A stretch of 64,000 bases of DNA from Elephas maximus indicus (GCF_024166365.1 NC_064822.1:107194823-107258822), one strand, 5' to 3'; counted from the stretch's first letter, positions 21,139-35,440 are shown. The notes: generated by a model from the letters alone, not told the origin. Numbers and translations are program-made.

Positions 21139-22221
21139 ATGGCTCGGAGACAGCAGTTCATATCAAACCACGTAAAGAAACAGACCATGACAGCTTCTCC
21201 AACCCCCCAAACAAAAGAATCAAAATCTTTCCCAAATGAAGATACAATCCTGGAATTATCAGATACAGAATATAAAAAACTAATTTACAGAATGCTTAAA
21301 GATATCACAAATGAAATTAGGATAAATGCAGAAAAAGCCAAGGAACACACTGATAAAACTGTTGAAGAACTCAAAAAGATTATTCAAGAACATAGTGGAA
21401 AAATTAACAAGTTGCAAGAATCCATAGAGAGACAGCATGTAGAAATCCAAAAGATTAACAATAAAATTACAGAATTTGACAACGCAATAGAAAGTCAGAG
21501 GAGCAGACTCGAGCAATTAGAATGTAGACTGGGACTTCTGGAGGACCAGGGAAACAACACCAACATAGCTGGAAAAAAATCAGATAAAAGAATTTAAAAA
21601 AATGAAGAAACCCTAAGAATCATGTGGGACTCTATCAAGAAGGATAACTTGCGAGTGATTGGAGTCCCAGAACAGGGAGGGGGGACAGAAAACACAGAGA
21701 AAATAGTTGAAGAAATCCTGACACAAAACTTCCCTGACATCATGAAAGACGAAAGGATATCTATCCAAGATGCTCATCGAACCCCATTTAAGATTGATCC
21801 AAAAAGAAAAACACCAAGACATATTATCATCAAACTTGCCAAAACCAAGAGAAAACAGAAAATTTTAAAAGCAGCCAGGGAGAAAAGAAAGGTTTCCTTC
21901 AAGGGAGAATCAATAAGAATAAGTTCAGACTATTCAGCAGAAACCATGCAGGCAAGAAGGGAATGGGACGACGTATACAGAGCACTGAAGGAGAAAAACT
22001 GCCAACCAAGGATCATATATCCAGCAAAACTCTCTCTGAAATATGAAGGAGAAATTAAGATATTTACAGATAAACACAAGTTTAGAGAATTTGCAAAAAC
22101 TAAACCAAGAACTGCTTTAGGTGAAGGGAAAGACAACACTCAATACAAAAAAAAAAAAAAAAAAACTAAACCAAGACTGCAAGAAATGCTAAAGGAGATT
22201 GTTTGCCCGGATGACCAATAA
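21139..22221 (+). pseudogene. L1 ORF1 (RNA-binding chaperone), one nonsense codon
   Basis: ORF1 encodes the trimeric RNA chaperone that coats L1 RNA. The first ATG is at 21139 (MARRQQF). Residues ~30-140 are a charged heptad-like coiled coil, then an RRM-like region (DNLRVIGVPEQGGG) and a basic C-terminal domain (RTPFKID, RHIIIKLAKTKRKQKI). An in-frame TAA at 21595-21597 splits the frame after the coiled coil, and the frame continues unchanged on the other side. Near the end a run of 19 A (22147-22165) encodes polylysine and probably reflects slippage. No functional full-length product is expected. Confidence 0.9.
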
Positions 22222-22705
22222 TATCAGGTACCACCAGCACAATACAAGGTCACAAAACAGAACGTCCTGATATCAACGCAACTCAAATAGGGAAAGCACA
22301 AAAACAAACAAATTAAGACTAATTCTAAAAAATAAATAAATAAGCAAAATAATACACACAACAGGAAATCATGGAAATCAATAGATAAACGATCACAATA
22401 ATCAAAAAGAGGGACTAAATATAGGAGGCATTGAACTGCCAGATGGAGAGTGATACAAGGCGATATAGAAGGATACAAGTTAGGTTTTTACTTAGAAAAA
22501 TAGGGGTAAATAAAAAGGTAACCACAAAAAGGAATTTCAATTCCATAACTCAAGAAAAAAGCCAAGAAAAACGTAACGACTCAATAAACACAAAGTTAAA
22601 CATTATGAAAATGAGGATCTCACAAGCTACTAAGAAAAATGTCTCAGCACAAAAAAGCATGTGGAAAAATGAAATGGCCAACAACACACATGAAGAGGCA
22701 TCAAA
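22222..22705 (+). other. L1 inter-ORF spacer
   Basis: 484 bp between the ORF1 stop and the ORF2 ATG, A-rich, with stops in all three forward frames. The human L1 spacer is only about 63 bp. Confidence 0.75.
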
Positions 22706-25700
22706 ATGACAGCACTAAAAACTTACTTATCTATAATTACGCTGAATGTAAATGGACTAAATGCACCAATAAAGAGACAGAGAGTCATGGACTGGATAAA
22801 GAAACACGATCCATCTATATGCTGCCTACAAGAGACACACCTTAGACTTAGAGACACAAACAAACTAAAACTCAAAGGATGGAAAAAAATATATCAAGCA
22901 AACAATAAGCAAAAAAGAAGAGGAGTAGCAATATTAATTTCTGACAAAATAGACTTTAGACTTAAATCCGCCACAAAGGATAAAGAAGGACACTATATAA
23001 TGATAAAAGGGACAATTGATCAGGAAGACATAACCATATTAAATATTTACGCACCTAATGACAGGGCTGCAAGATACATAAATCAAATTTTAACAGAATT
23101 GAAAAGTGAGATAGACACCTCCACAATTATAGTAGGAGACTTCAACACACCACTTTCGGAGAAGGACAGGACATCCAGTAAGAAGCTCAGTAGAGACACG
23201 GAAGACCTACTTACAACAATCAACCAACTTGACCTCATTGACTTATACAGAACTCTCCACCCAACTGCGGCAAAGTATACTTTTTTTTCTAGCGCACATG
23301 GAACATTCTCTAGAATAGACCACATATTAGGTCATAAAACAAACCTTTGCAGAGTCCAAAACATCGAAATATTACAAAGCATCTTCTCAGACCACAAGGC
23401 AATAAAACTAGAAATCAATAACAGAAAAACTAGGGAAAAGAAATCAAATACTTGGAAAATGAACAATACCCTCCTGAAAAAAGACTGGGTTATAGAAGAC
23501 ATCAAGGAAATTCTTAGCAACGAGAATGAAAATACTTCCTATCAAAATCTCTGGGACACAGCAAAAGCAGTGCTCAGAGGACAATTTATATCGATAAATG
23601 CACACATACAAAAAGAAGAAAGAGCCAAAATCAGAGAACTGTCCCGACAACTTGAACAAATAGAAAGTGAGCAACAAAAGAACCCATCAGGCACCAGACG
23701 AAAAAACAAATAATAAAAATTAGAGCTGAACTAAATGAATTAGAGAACAGAAAAACAGTTGAAAGAATTAACAAAGCCAAAAGCTAGTTCTTTGAAAAAA
23801 TTAACAAAATTGATAAACCATCGGCTAGACTGACTAAAGAAAAACAGGAAAGGAAACAAATAACCCGAATAAGAAACGAGAAGGACCACATCACAACAGA
23901 ACCAAATGAAATCAAAAGAATCATATCAGATTACTACATAAAATTGTACTCTAACAAATTTGAAAACCTAGAAGAAATGGATAAATTCTTGGAACACTAC
24001 TATCTACCTGAACTAACACATTCAGAAGTAGAACAACTAAATAGACCCATAACAAAAAAAGAGATTGAAACGGTAATCAAAAAACTTCCAACAAAAAAAA
24101 GTCCTGGCCCAGATGTCTTCACTGCAGAGTTCTACCAAACGTTCAGAGAAGACTTAACACCATTACTATTGAAGGTATTTCAAAGTATAGAAAAAGACGG
24201 AATACTACCCAACTCATTCTATGAAGCTACCATCTCCCTGATACCAAAACCAGGTAAAGACATTACAAAAAAAGAAAATTTTAGACCTATATCCCTCATG
24301 AACATAGATGCAAAAATCCTCAACAAAATTCTAGCCAATAGAATCCAACAACACATCAAAAAAATAATACACCCTGATCAAGTGGGATTTATACCAGGTA
24401 TGCAAGGCTGGTTTAATATCAGAAAAACCATTAATGTAATCCATCACATAAATAAAACAAAAGACAAAAACCACATGATCTTATCAATAGATGCAGAAAA
24501 GGCATTTGACAAAGTTCAACACCCATTTATGATAAAAACTCTAACCAAAATAGGAATTGAAGGAAAATTCCTCAACATAATAAAGGGCATATATGCAAAG
24601 CCAACAGCCAATATCACTCTAAATGGAGAGAACCTGAAAGCATTTCCCTTGAGAACGGGAACCAGACAAGGATGCCCTTTATCACCGCTCTTATTCAACA
24701 TCGTACTTGAAGTCCTAGCCAGGGCAATTAGGCTAGACAAAGAAATAAAGGGTATCCAGATTGGTAAGGAGGAAGTAAAGCTATGACTATTTGCAGATGA
24801 CATGATCGTATACATGGAAAACCCTAAGGAATCCTCCAGAAAACTACTGAAACTAATAGAAGAGTTTGGAAGAGTCTCAGGATATAAAATAAACATACAA
24901 AAATCACTTGGATTCCTCTACATCAACAAAAAGAACACCGAAGAGGAAATAACCAAATCAATACCATTCACAGTAGCCCCCAAGAAGATAAAATACTTAG
25001 GAATAAATCTTACCAAGGATGTAAAAGACCTATACAAAGAAAACTATAAAACTCTGCTACAAGAAATTCAAAAGGACATACTTAAGTGGAAAAACATACC
25101 CTGCTCATGGATAGGAAGACTTAACATAGTAAAAATGTCTATTCTACCAAAAGCCATTTATACATATAACGCACTTCCAATCCAAATACCAATGTCATAC
25201 TTTAAGGGGATAGAGAAACAAATCACTAATTTCATATGGAAAGGAAAGAACCCCCGGATAAGCAAAACAATACTGAAAAAGAAGAAGAAAGTGGGAGGCC
25301 TCACCCTACCTGATTTCAGAACCTGTTATACAGCTACAGTAGTCAAAACAGCCTGGTACTGGTACAACAACAGGCACATAGACCAATGGAACAGAATTGA
25401 GAATCCAGATATAAATCCATCCACGTATGAGTAGCTGATATTTGACAAAGGACCAGTGTCAGTCAATTGGGGAAATAATAGTCTTTTTAACAAATGGTGC
25501 TGGCATGCCTGGATATCCATTTGCAAAAGAATGAAACAGGACCCATACCTCACACCATGCACAAAAACTAACTCCAAGTCAATCAAAGACCTAAACGTAA
25601 AGACTAAAACGATAAAAATCATGGAAGAAAAAATAGGATCTACCCTAGGAGCCCTAATACAGGGCATAAACAGAATACAAAACATTACCAAAAATGATGA

Positions 25701-26508
25701 AGAGAAACCAGATAACTGGGAGCTCCTAAAAATCAAACACCTATGCTCATCTAAAGACTTCACCAAAAGAGTAAAAAGACCACCTACAGACTGGGAAAGA
25801 ATATTCAGCTATGACATCTCAGACCAGCGCCTGATCTCTAAAATCTACATGATTCTGTCAAAACTCAACCACAAAAAGACAAACAACCCAATCAAGAAGT
25901 GGGCAAAGGATATGAACACACATTTCACTAAAGAAGATATTCAGGCAGCCAACAGATACATGAGAAAATGCTCTCGATCATTAGCCATTAGAGAAATGCA
26001 AATTAAAACTACGATGAGATTCCATCTCACACCAACTAGACTGGCATTAATCCAAAAAACACAAAATAATAAATGTTGGAGAGGCTGCGGAGAGATTGGA
26101 ACTCTCATACACTGCTGGTGGGATTGTAAAATGGTACAACCACTTTGGAAATCCATCTGGCGTTATCTTAAACAGTTAGAAATAGACCTACCATACAACC
26201 CAGAAATCCCACTCCTCGGAATATACCCTAAAGATACAAGAGCCTTCACACAAACAGATATATGCACACCCATGTTTATTGCAGCTCTGTTTACAATAGC
26301 AAAAAGCTGGAAGCAACCAAGATGTCCATCAACGGACGAATGGGTAAATAAATTGTGGTATATTCACACAATGGAGTACTACGCATCGATAAAGAACCGT
26401 GACGAATCTGTGAAACATTTCATAACATGGAGGAATCTGGAAGGCATTATGCTGAGTGAAATGAGTCAGTTGCTAAAGGACAAATATTGTATAAGACCAC
26501 TATTATAA
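22706..26508 (+). pseudogene. L1 ORF2 (endonuclease/reverse transcriptase), multiply broken
   Basis: The AP-like endonuclease comes first (ITLNVNGLNAPIKRQ, CCLQETHL, VGDFNTPLSEKDR, SDHKAI; 22706-~23420). The reverse transcriptase follows (~24000-24950), with [67 protein letters not shown] and the FADD catalytic box at ~24793. The C-terminal region has a C-x3-C...H-x4-C-like motif ([18 protein letters not shown]). Lesions: a frameshift at the A-run near 23700-23706, TAG at 23785-23787, TGA at 24784-24786 just before FADD, and TAG at 25432-25434. The protein cannot be made. Confidence 0.93.
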
Positions 26509-26552
26509 GATCTTGAGAAATAGAAAAAACGGAGAAGAACACAGACTTATGT

Positions 26553-26590
26553 GGTTACAAAGGGGGGAGGGAGGGAGGGAGGGAGAGGGC
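26553..26590 (+). repeat. G-rich tract of the L1 3'UTR
   Basis: About five GGGAGGGAGGGAGGG-type runs that can form a G-quadruplex, as is known for mammalian L1 3'UTRs. Confidence 0.85.
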
Positions 26591-26611
26591 TTTTTATTGA
26601 CCAATCTGTAG

Positions 26612-26751
26612 ATAAGAACTCAGCTGCTAAGCAAAAGGTTGGCAGTTAAAATCCACCAGCCACTCTTTGGAAACCCTGTGAGGCAGTTCTACTCTGTCCT
26701 ATTGGGTCACTATGAGTCGGAGCTGACTCAATGGCACCTAACGACAACAGC
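26612..26751 (+). mobile_element. AfroSINE 3' part fused to the L1
   Basis: The copy lacks its head and starts at 'cagctgctaagcaaaagg', fused to the L1 3'UTR within 'gataagaactcagctgctaa'. It ends 'atggcacctaacgacaacag'. There is no A-tail between L1 and SINE. Confidence 0.9.
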
Positions 26752-26756
26752 ATAGC

Positions 26757-27144
26757 CTTTTTCAGTTAACTGCCCCAATTTTTTTGGCATTTTATGTTTG
26801 AGGGATGCTTCCTTATTTAAATAAAATCCCTCATGTGTCAGTGGAAGCTTATGTTATCTCATTTATTTCATTGAGTCCTCGACAGCAGCAGGCGTTGAAT
26901 GAAGAGAATATGTCAGCGCCTTCCCTTCAGTCTTCCTTTCCCAGCCTCACTTCCAGTTTTCATTTCCCAGACATTATTTCTCCTCTGCCTTACCATGGCC
27001 ACTCGTTGGACTCTCCTTGTTGCTCTGTACTTTTAAAGACAAGTGGTCTATTTGAAGGTGGACCCCTGGCTGAATGTAAACATAGCAAGGCCTTCTGGTT
27101 TGTACATTTTAACTCTATTTTATATCCTACTATATCCTACTGTC
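26757..27144 (+). other. SCN8A intron, no recognised element
   Basis: A 121-codon open frame crosses this stretch but has no homology signature. I see no repeat. Confidence 0.45.
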
Positions 27145-28380
27145 CTACTTTTTTTCTTTTTGTACTTTAGATGAAGGTTTACAGAACAAACTAGTTTCTC
27201 GTTTAACAGTTAGTACACATATTGTTTTATGACATTGGTTAACAACTCCATGCCATGTCAACACTCTCCCTCCTCCTTAGGTTCACTGTTACCAGCTTTC
27301 CTGTCCCCTCCTGCCTTCTAGTTCTTGCCCCTGGGCTGGTGCGCCCCTTTAGTCTCATTTTGTTTTATGGGCCTGTCCCATCTTTGGCTGAAGGGTGAAC
27401 CCCAGGAATGACTTAATTAGTGAGCTAAAAGGATGTCTGGGGGCCATACTCTCAGGGTTTCTCCAGTCTCTGTCAGGCCAGCAAGTCTCATCTTTCTTCT
27501 TTAGTTAGAATTTTGTTCTACATTTTTCTCCATCTCTGTCCAGGACCATCTATTGTGATCCTTGTCAGAGCAGTCAGTGGTGGTAGCTGGGCACTGTTTA
27601 GTTGTACTGGCCTCAGTCTGGTGGAGGCCGTGGTAGATGTGGTCCATTAGTCCTTTGGACTAATCTTTTCCTTGTATCTTTAGTTTTCTTCATTCTTCCT
27701 TGCTCCTGAAGGTGTGAGACCAGTAGAGTGTCCTAGGTGGCCACTCACAGGCTTTTAAGACCCCAGATGCTACTTACCACAGTAGAATGTAGAACATTTT
27801 CTTTATAAACTATGTTATGCCAATAGAGCTAGATGTTCCCTGAGCCCATGGTCCCCACAGCTCTCACCCCAGCAGTTTGGTGCCTCAGAGAGTTTGGATG
27901 TGTCTATAGAGCTACCATGACCTTGCCTTGTACAAGTTGTGCTGGCTTCCCCAGTACTATGTACTTTTTTACCCTTCCCCAAAGTTACCACTTACCTACT
28001 GTGTATTTAGTGTTTTTCCATCCCTACCCCTCCACTCTTTCGTAACAATCAAAGATTGTTTCTTTTTGAGTGTAAACCTTTTCATGAGCTTTTACAGTAA
28101 TGGTCTCATACAATATTTGTCCTTTTGTGATTGACTTATTTCACTCAGCATAATGCCTGAGTTTCATCCATGCTATGAGATGCCTCACAGATTCATTGTT
28201 TTTTATCATTGTGTAATACTCCATTATGTGTATGTAACACAGTTTATCCATTCATCTGTTGTTTCCATCTTTTTGCTATTGGGAACAATGCTGCAATGAA
28301 CATGGGTTTTCATATGTCTATTCATGTGACGACTCTTATTTCTCTAGGCTACTATCCTACTTTTATATCCTTGCAATTTT
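27145..28380 (-). mobile_element. 5'-truncated L1, reverse orientation
   Basis: Read on the - strand, it runs from the end of ORF2 (around 28380-28130; the complement of 'attgtgtaatactccattatg' and 'gggaacaatgctgcaatgaac') through a long 3'UTR. It ends near 27150 in 'ctgtaaaccttcatctaaag', which is homologous to the L1 end seen at 50,690. It is not continuous with the big L1 before it. Confidence 0.82.
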
Positions 28381-28639
28381 TACCTATTGTACCATTTTCT
28401 GATTTATGACTCTAAGCACAAAATCTAGAAGTTCTGAATGGAGAGCCACTCCTGAGAGGTCCCTTGAGTTTTCTAGGCTAGTTTGGTAGGGTGATTAGAA
28501 ACCAGAGATAATTTTTCAGAGCTAGTAAGGAGATACTTTGAAAATTGGTGGCCTTAGCAGAGTAATTAAGACATCAAGGCTGAAAGGTAGTGAAGTCATG
28601 GAGTAAAACCAGGACCTCTCATTCTTTGTCTGTGGACAT

Positions 28640-29100
28640 GAAAATTTGATAGCATATTGGAGAACAATTCAGTAACACCTAGGAAAGGTGTACATGCACA
28701 GATCTGAAAAACCGAATTGTTTTGGGGTAGGAAAACAGATAAATGAGAACCTATTCAGAAAATAGAATACTGTACAGCCATTACAATGAACAATCTGAAA
28801 TTACGTTAATCTCAAAAACATAATGTTAAGTCTCAAAAGTAAGTTATAAAAAGATAAATACAGTATAATCCCTCAAACACAGTAAGATACTATATATCGT
28901 TTATGGATTCATACATAGTAGAACTCTAAAGACACACTAGAATGATACATACCATCTTCAGGATTGTGGCTGCTTCTGCGGGTGAAGAGGGGAAGCAAAT
29001 TTGGTAAAAGGTTACCATCTGTTAAATCTGGATGTTAGGTAGGTAGTGTCTTTTATTATTTTCTCTGCTTTTGTATGTTTTCGAAATAAGTTATTTTCTT
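28640..29100 (+). mobile_element. old L1-type fragment
   Basis: 'aatactgtacagccattaca', 'cataatgttaagtctcaaaa', 'tacagtataatccctc' and 'attgtggctgcttctgcgg' follow the order of old L1/HAL1 3' sequence. It is highly diverged. Confidence 0.6.
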
Positions 29101-29190
29101 TATCATGGGAGTTCAGATTGAATGGTTAGGCACTCATTCTGTAAAGCCTTATGAACTTCAGGGTTCCATAGTGCCAGGTGAAATAAGTAA

Positions 29191-30393
<1,203 letters not shown>

Positions 30394-32921
30394 AGGAAAG
30401 TAAAAATTAAATATTGTACAGATTTAAAACTTGCAAGTGAAAGATTGTTTACAGACTTCCTGAATATTATCAATGCAGAACAGCTGCGGAGACACTTGAC
30501 CTGAAGACCTATACCAAACGTAGTCTGCTTACCGTGTAACACAGTTGCATCTTGAGCAGTGACCTGCCAAGGGCAAAGGACCCTGCTCCCTGGATTCAAA
30601 GATTTTCTAATGCTTGGGCAGGTGGTTACTGCATGTTCCACATCAGTCAATGCAACTTAGGACAAACCTAACAGGATACAAAAACAGAGGAGAGGCTGCC
30701 GGGACCACCATATTTCTGTTGCAGCCAAATGGATTTTATTTTTTCATTTTGTTGATTCTCAGAAGCAGAAAGCATCACTTTAAAAGTTTGTTTGTTCATG
30801 CAAACTAAATTTGCATTCTTACATTAGTTAAGCTAAGCAGCAAAAAGAAAAAACACACACACTCATATTTAGCCCATGTCATTTAATTGTCAGTTTCTTT
30901 GATATAAACCGCATCTTCTCCACATGGGCTTCACATGGTTTGGAGATGGGTGGGGGAAAACAATCAGGTTTCCTCAGGCTGAGGAGGACTTGCTCAGGCC
31001 AGTTCCAAACATTGTGCTCATTCAATGCGTAGAAATGATTTGCATGATGGCATGCCGTGATCAGAAGTCATGCATGAGAACCATACACCACAGGACACTA
31101 CTAATCCTCTCCCCTGCACTGGGTCAGCCTTTGGCCAGGACCTAGCCCTAAACTGTTCACTGTATTTGGAGAAAATGGTAAAAATTTCCATACCCGCTGC
31201 AATTCTTTATGAATTCTTAAAAGTCTTTCACACACCTTCTGGGGTGGGAAACAACCAACCAACTAATTGAGAACCACCACCACCAACAGAAAAAAACCCC
31301 AACCAACAAGCAGATGGATCCGTTGTGTGTATATGTTTAACAGACATCTCTATAACATACAGCCATTGTTGCACATTTTGAAAGATGAACTATTTAATGC
31401 TGCTCTGTGTCCTGTACATGGGGAGACCTCAATCCCAAATGGCTTGTATTAAATAATGTCACTGTAAAACCAAATCCTAGGGCTAAAACAAAACAAAAAG
31501 TTCATTTGTATCTTACAATATTTATGATGATTGTTTAGCCTTCATACTGGAGAATTGACACTTATTTGGGGTAGAGATAAAAATGCTATTCAAAGTAGCA
31601 TGTTATCTCTAGGGGGTAATTTGGGGAACTTAAAACAACCTTTCGTTGGGGGTTAAGGGGTGCTCACTTCATTTAGTATCATGTCCTTTCTGCCTTGCGG
31701 CTTTCTCTCGGCTTGGGTCAATACGGAGAGGGGTTCGGATGTTCTGAACTGGCCTCTGTCTTCGCCAGAGGGGCTGTCACAGGCTCATACGCTGCATGAT
31801 CCCTCTTACCTCCATCTCACTGTTCCACCAAGCAGGGCTTCCCTTACCCGTGGTGGGTGAGGGCAGCAGCACTGGGGCTGTGGCTGTGCTTTCTTTTGTT
31901 TATTATTAGAATAAATACTCGCTGGTGGGACCTGAGGTAGAAATGGAACCGCCTCTGAACCAAGCCCACTTGGTTTCTTTACGTCACTGGTTTTCATGAG
32001 AAAGTGATCTAATATAAATTCTTCCAGATGTTCCAACTTCCCCGAGCACATTCTCTTTCAGCCAGTTTTGCTATCTGCTTAGCGACCTGCCCATTGTCAT
32101 TGGAGGGTGGCTTTTGGGGGAGCGTCATATGTCCCATCTCCTGCTTTAGAAAAGACAGTTTTTAGTCCAGGAGTTTCTCATCAGCTGACTAGATTTCAAA
32201 GCCAACATACCGCAGTTGGATGTGTCAGGAAGTCTATACAGAGTGTGAGGAGAGATCTTAGCTTGTGAACCAAATGAAAATAAATTCTTCCAGAGTCATA
32301 AAATGGAGGGGGTGGGGAAAATAACAACCCATAATCAGACACACCACTCTGCCTTGCAGTAAAAGCGCTTTGGGTGTGATTTCACAGTCCACCTGACTAG
32401 TTTTGCATAGAACAAACCACAGCAAGTCAGGAAGCAGAGCTCTCTATCTTGTTGGACCATTACAAACTCTGTCCAGCTCTCTTAAGCCTGCTTCTGGGGC
32501 ACCATCTGTAGGATTTTCGTACTACACCTGATACCTGATTGGGAAGGCATTTCTTTCGGAGACCCTGCTAGCTGCTAGGATGAATGTATACTTACATGTA
32601 CAGGCTACATTGTAAACAGCACAAAACAAGCTGACACGTGTGGTTATTTTTAAGAGAATTATAAATACTGTAATATATAATTTTATTTTATTGGCATGCC
32701 TTTTTGTAAATACAAATTATTAACTTATTAAATAGGAAATGGCTTCTGGCTTATGCCATTGTCATGTTTATTTTTATTTTTTATACTTTTGTTTCTTCTT
32801 AGAACTTAGATGCTGTCAGCCAATGTACATCCCCAAACCAGACAGACAGACAAAAAATTTTTTATTGCTAATGGTCTTTTCCAAAACAACAAAAAATATA
32901 TATATTTTTGTTCCAATGTGC

Positions 32922-32927
32922 AATAAA
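32922..32927 (+). promoter_or_regulatory. proximal polyadenylation signal (candidate)
   Basis: AATAAA in 'atgtgcaataaattc', 2.5 kb after the stop codon, in an AU-rich setting. It may give a shorter SCN8A 3'UTR. Other AATAAA hexamers, for example at 31910, have weaker context. Confidence 0.45.
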
Positions 32928-35194
32928 TTCTAAGCACTTCTATGCAAGATTTGGCTAAACTTCATAATTGTTCTTAGGTCTTGAGAGGGGCAACAGAGCT
33001 ATACAATCCCGCTTGGTACACCAAATGCTTGCGCTAGTGATGTCATTAAGCTACTAGAGCATCTTAATGAAGTTTTTTCTGAGAGCTGACCTTTTTCCTC
33101 CCCCAGATCCGGATCCCAGCCCAGCAGGTTATCTCCTCAGTAATACATGGGCCTTGGTATCTGACACCATCAGCCAGCTTCATAGGGAAGAAGCCACCTC
33201 CACTGTGTTTGAAGTTTCACTTTTTCTTTTTTTTTTTTTTTTACCTTTTCCCACCTTTTCCTTTACCCACTGTCCCTCCACCCACTCACTCACCCACCCA
33301 CCCTGTTCCACACTTCTTTGGTAGTAAATGACACCATCACCAGCAGTTTACACCCGCAGTTAACAGGCATTGAACTGAAAGAATCAATGATGATGTTTTC
33401 ATACGTCTTCACTGAGTTGGGTGAGTGGCAACGCTTTGCCAAATATTAACGAAGCCAATCAAAAAGCAGCAGCCACAGTATCACTGCACATATATATATA
33501 TAGATATATAAATATAAACATTTATTTTTTGTAGCCAGGTCCTTGGTGCAGTATTTATACTCCACAATCCACCTTTAAAAAAGGACAAAAAGCAAAAAGA
33601 CGTGTGATGCTGTTAATTTAAAATGCAGAGCCAAAGCCACTGAGCAGCAGCTGACATGGTTGCTGGTATGTGGGTGAAAAACACTTATTCCCTCTTCTTT
33701 CCTGAACTTCCTTGTTGCTTAGGATGAGGAGACTCCATAATCTAAAGCAGAGAGTGAGAGCAGGAAAAACTCCCTGGGTCAACGTGCCCTCCTCTCACTC
33801 CTTCCTAAGTGAGCCGCTTTTGGTATCAGGAGTGGACTGGTGAGAAATAAACAGAAACGCCCAGTCAAAGCCCCTGGAGTGACAGTGCCCAGAGTTCTGT
33901 TCTTTTTCGCCGTAACCAATGTAAACCTGTAGAAGAGCAATAGTGAAGATTAGTGTATTAGTGAATGCATGGAGGTCAACGCTGCTCTCAACGAGACGCA
34001 ATTAAAAAGTACATCACTACTATAAGCCAAAAGGAAACAAAATAAAAATTACCCTTTTTACTGTACAAGGGAAGCCTGTCTTGGTGTGCGTTTGTTGCTT
34101 AACAATCCCAATTCTTGAGTTCTGGGTGGGGTCCGGGAATTGGGACCTTAGCACATTCGGGGAAAGGAGAGAATGGAAGGGAGAGAAGTCAGAGGATCTC
34201 TGGCAGAGTTCTAGCAGGGAAATAGAGATTGATGAGAAAAGCAAGGTCCTAACCGCCCCAGAACCCCACTCACCCATTGCATGTGGCGTTCCTCCCCCTA
34301 CAGGGCCAGTGCTCAGAGGCCCCTAAAACCCCTTCCCCCCAGTTCACCTGGCAGAGCTCCCAGAGATTATGTCAGCCAGCCCAGCTGGACTGGCCTGCCT
34401 TCTGCCTTCTTCATTAGTACGTCAAGGAAAAAAACTAGCCTAGTGCCCCAAAGCTAGGGCGTGCATCATGCTCCCCAGCCTCCATTCTGCTAGTAACGCA
34501 GGGCCTTGCCCTCCATCGCCCCCACAGAACAGACCAGCAGACATGGGCTGGTCGCATTCACATTCTTTCAAGGGAGGGGGTCACCCCTCTCTTTCCCTCT
34601 CTCCCTGACCCCCTTTGGGGACATCCCTCTCTAGGCCATGTCTCCTGGTCCAGGAACATTCTCTCAGGAGGATCTTGAAGTGCCCACTCTAGTCCACTCT
34701 GGAGAGAGATGGCTGGTAGGTCAGTCCCCATCCTCCTCCCCTCAGCCCCCAGCCTCCAGGCCTGCTGTGGAGGTGAGATTGCCATGGGTTATGACTTCGT
34801 GACTTGAGTCCCGGGCATCTTCTGTAATGATACCTCTTTCTTTTCTCAGATGTTGCCCAAAGTTTTGCAAAAAGCTTCGTTCATTTTCAGGTACCCCCAC
34901 CCTCTAAAGAATCGGCTGCAGCTAGCCAGCCAGGGGGCAGACATCAGGAGAGAAGAGGAAGTCCGGGTTTGGAGGGGCCCGAGGTTTGCACCAGAGCCTG
35001 CATTGTTGTTCTGCTCTGTGCTTTCTTGGATTCCCTTTCCAAGGTTACTAGGATTTCCTCCAATAAAAACACTCCTGAGGCACCTGCTGCCCCTGCCCCC
35101 CAACTGCTGTTTGCTGTACCTAGAGGCTAAGTGGGGTGGGGTGGGCGGGTGTGCACATGTGGTGTGCGTGCACGTGAAGAATGTATATAGGTAA

Positions 35195-35440
35195 AGGGGA
35201 GCGTGGTCCAGCGGTTCCAGAAAAGGGACAGGACTCCTGTGTTCCATCCCCAGCTCGACTGCTGGCTCGCTGTGTGGCCTTGGGCAAGTCACTTAACCTC
35301 TCTGTGCCTCAGTTTCCCCATCTGTAAAATGGGGATAATACTACTGACCTACCTCACAGGGGTGTTGTGAGGCTTTAATTCAATGTTTTGTAAAGCATTT
35401 TGAGATACAGAGGCAAAGGCACTAGGGAAGGGCAAAGTAT
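35195..35440 (+). mobile_element. MIR-type SINE in the SCN8A 3'UTR
   Basis: A tRNA-like head ('agcgtggtccagcggttcc'), then the well-preserved MIR core ('ccttgggcaagtcacttaac', 'cctcagtttccccatctgta', 'aaaatggggataatac') and a CORE-SINE-type tail ('ttttgtaaagcattttgaga'). It is better preserved than the MIR copies elsewhere in the window. Confidence 0.85.

Larger units (their letters stand above)
20909..26620 (+). mobile_element. L1 retrotransposon, 5'-complete, inactive
   Basis: A nearly full-length lineage-specific LINE-1. It starts GGGAGGCGGGGCCAAGATGG, the same kind of YY1-containing start (CAAGATGGC) that opens full-length L1s, so the 5' end looks complete although the 5'UTR is only about 230 bp. 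ORF1 (21139-22221), a 484-bp spacer, ORF2 (22706-26508) and a short G-rich 3'UTR follow. Both reading frames are broken. The usual L1 3' terminus and poly(A) are absent; instead the sequence runs from 'gtagataagaact' straight into a SINE. Possible 5-bp target duplication ATAGC at 20904-20908 and 26752-26756. Confidence 0.93.

Noticed and set aside
26553-26590. regular GGGA repeats resembling a CRISPR or minisatellite array
   Set aside because: They are the G-rich tract of the L1 3'UTR; CRISPR arrays are not expected in a mammalian chromosome.
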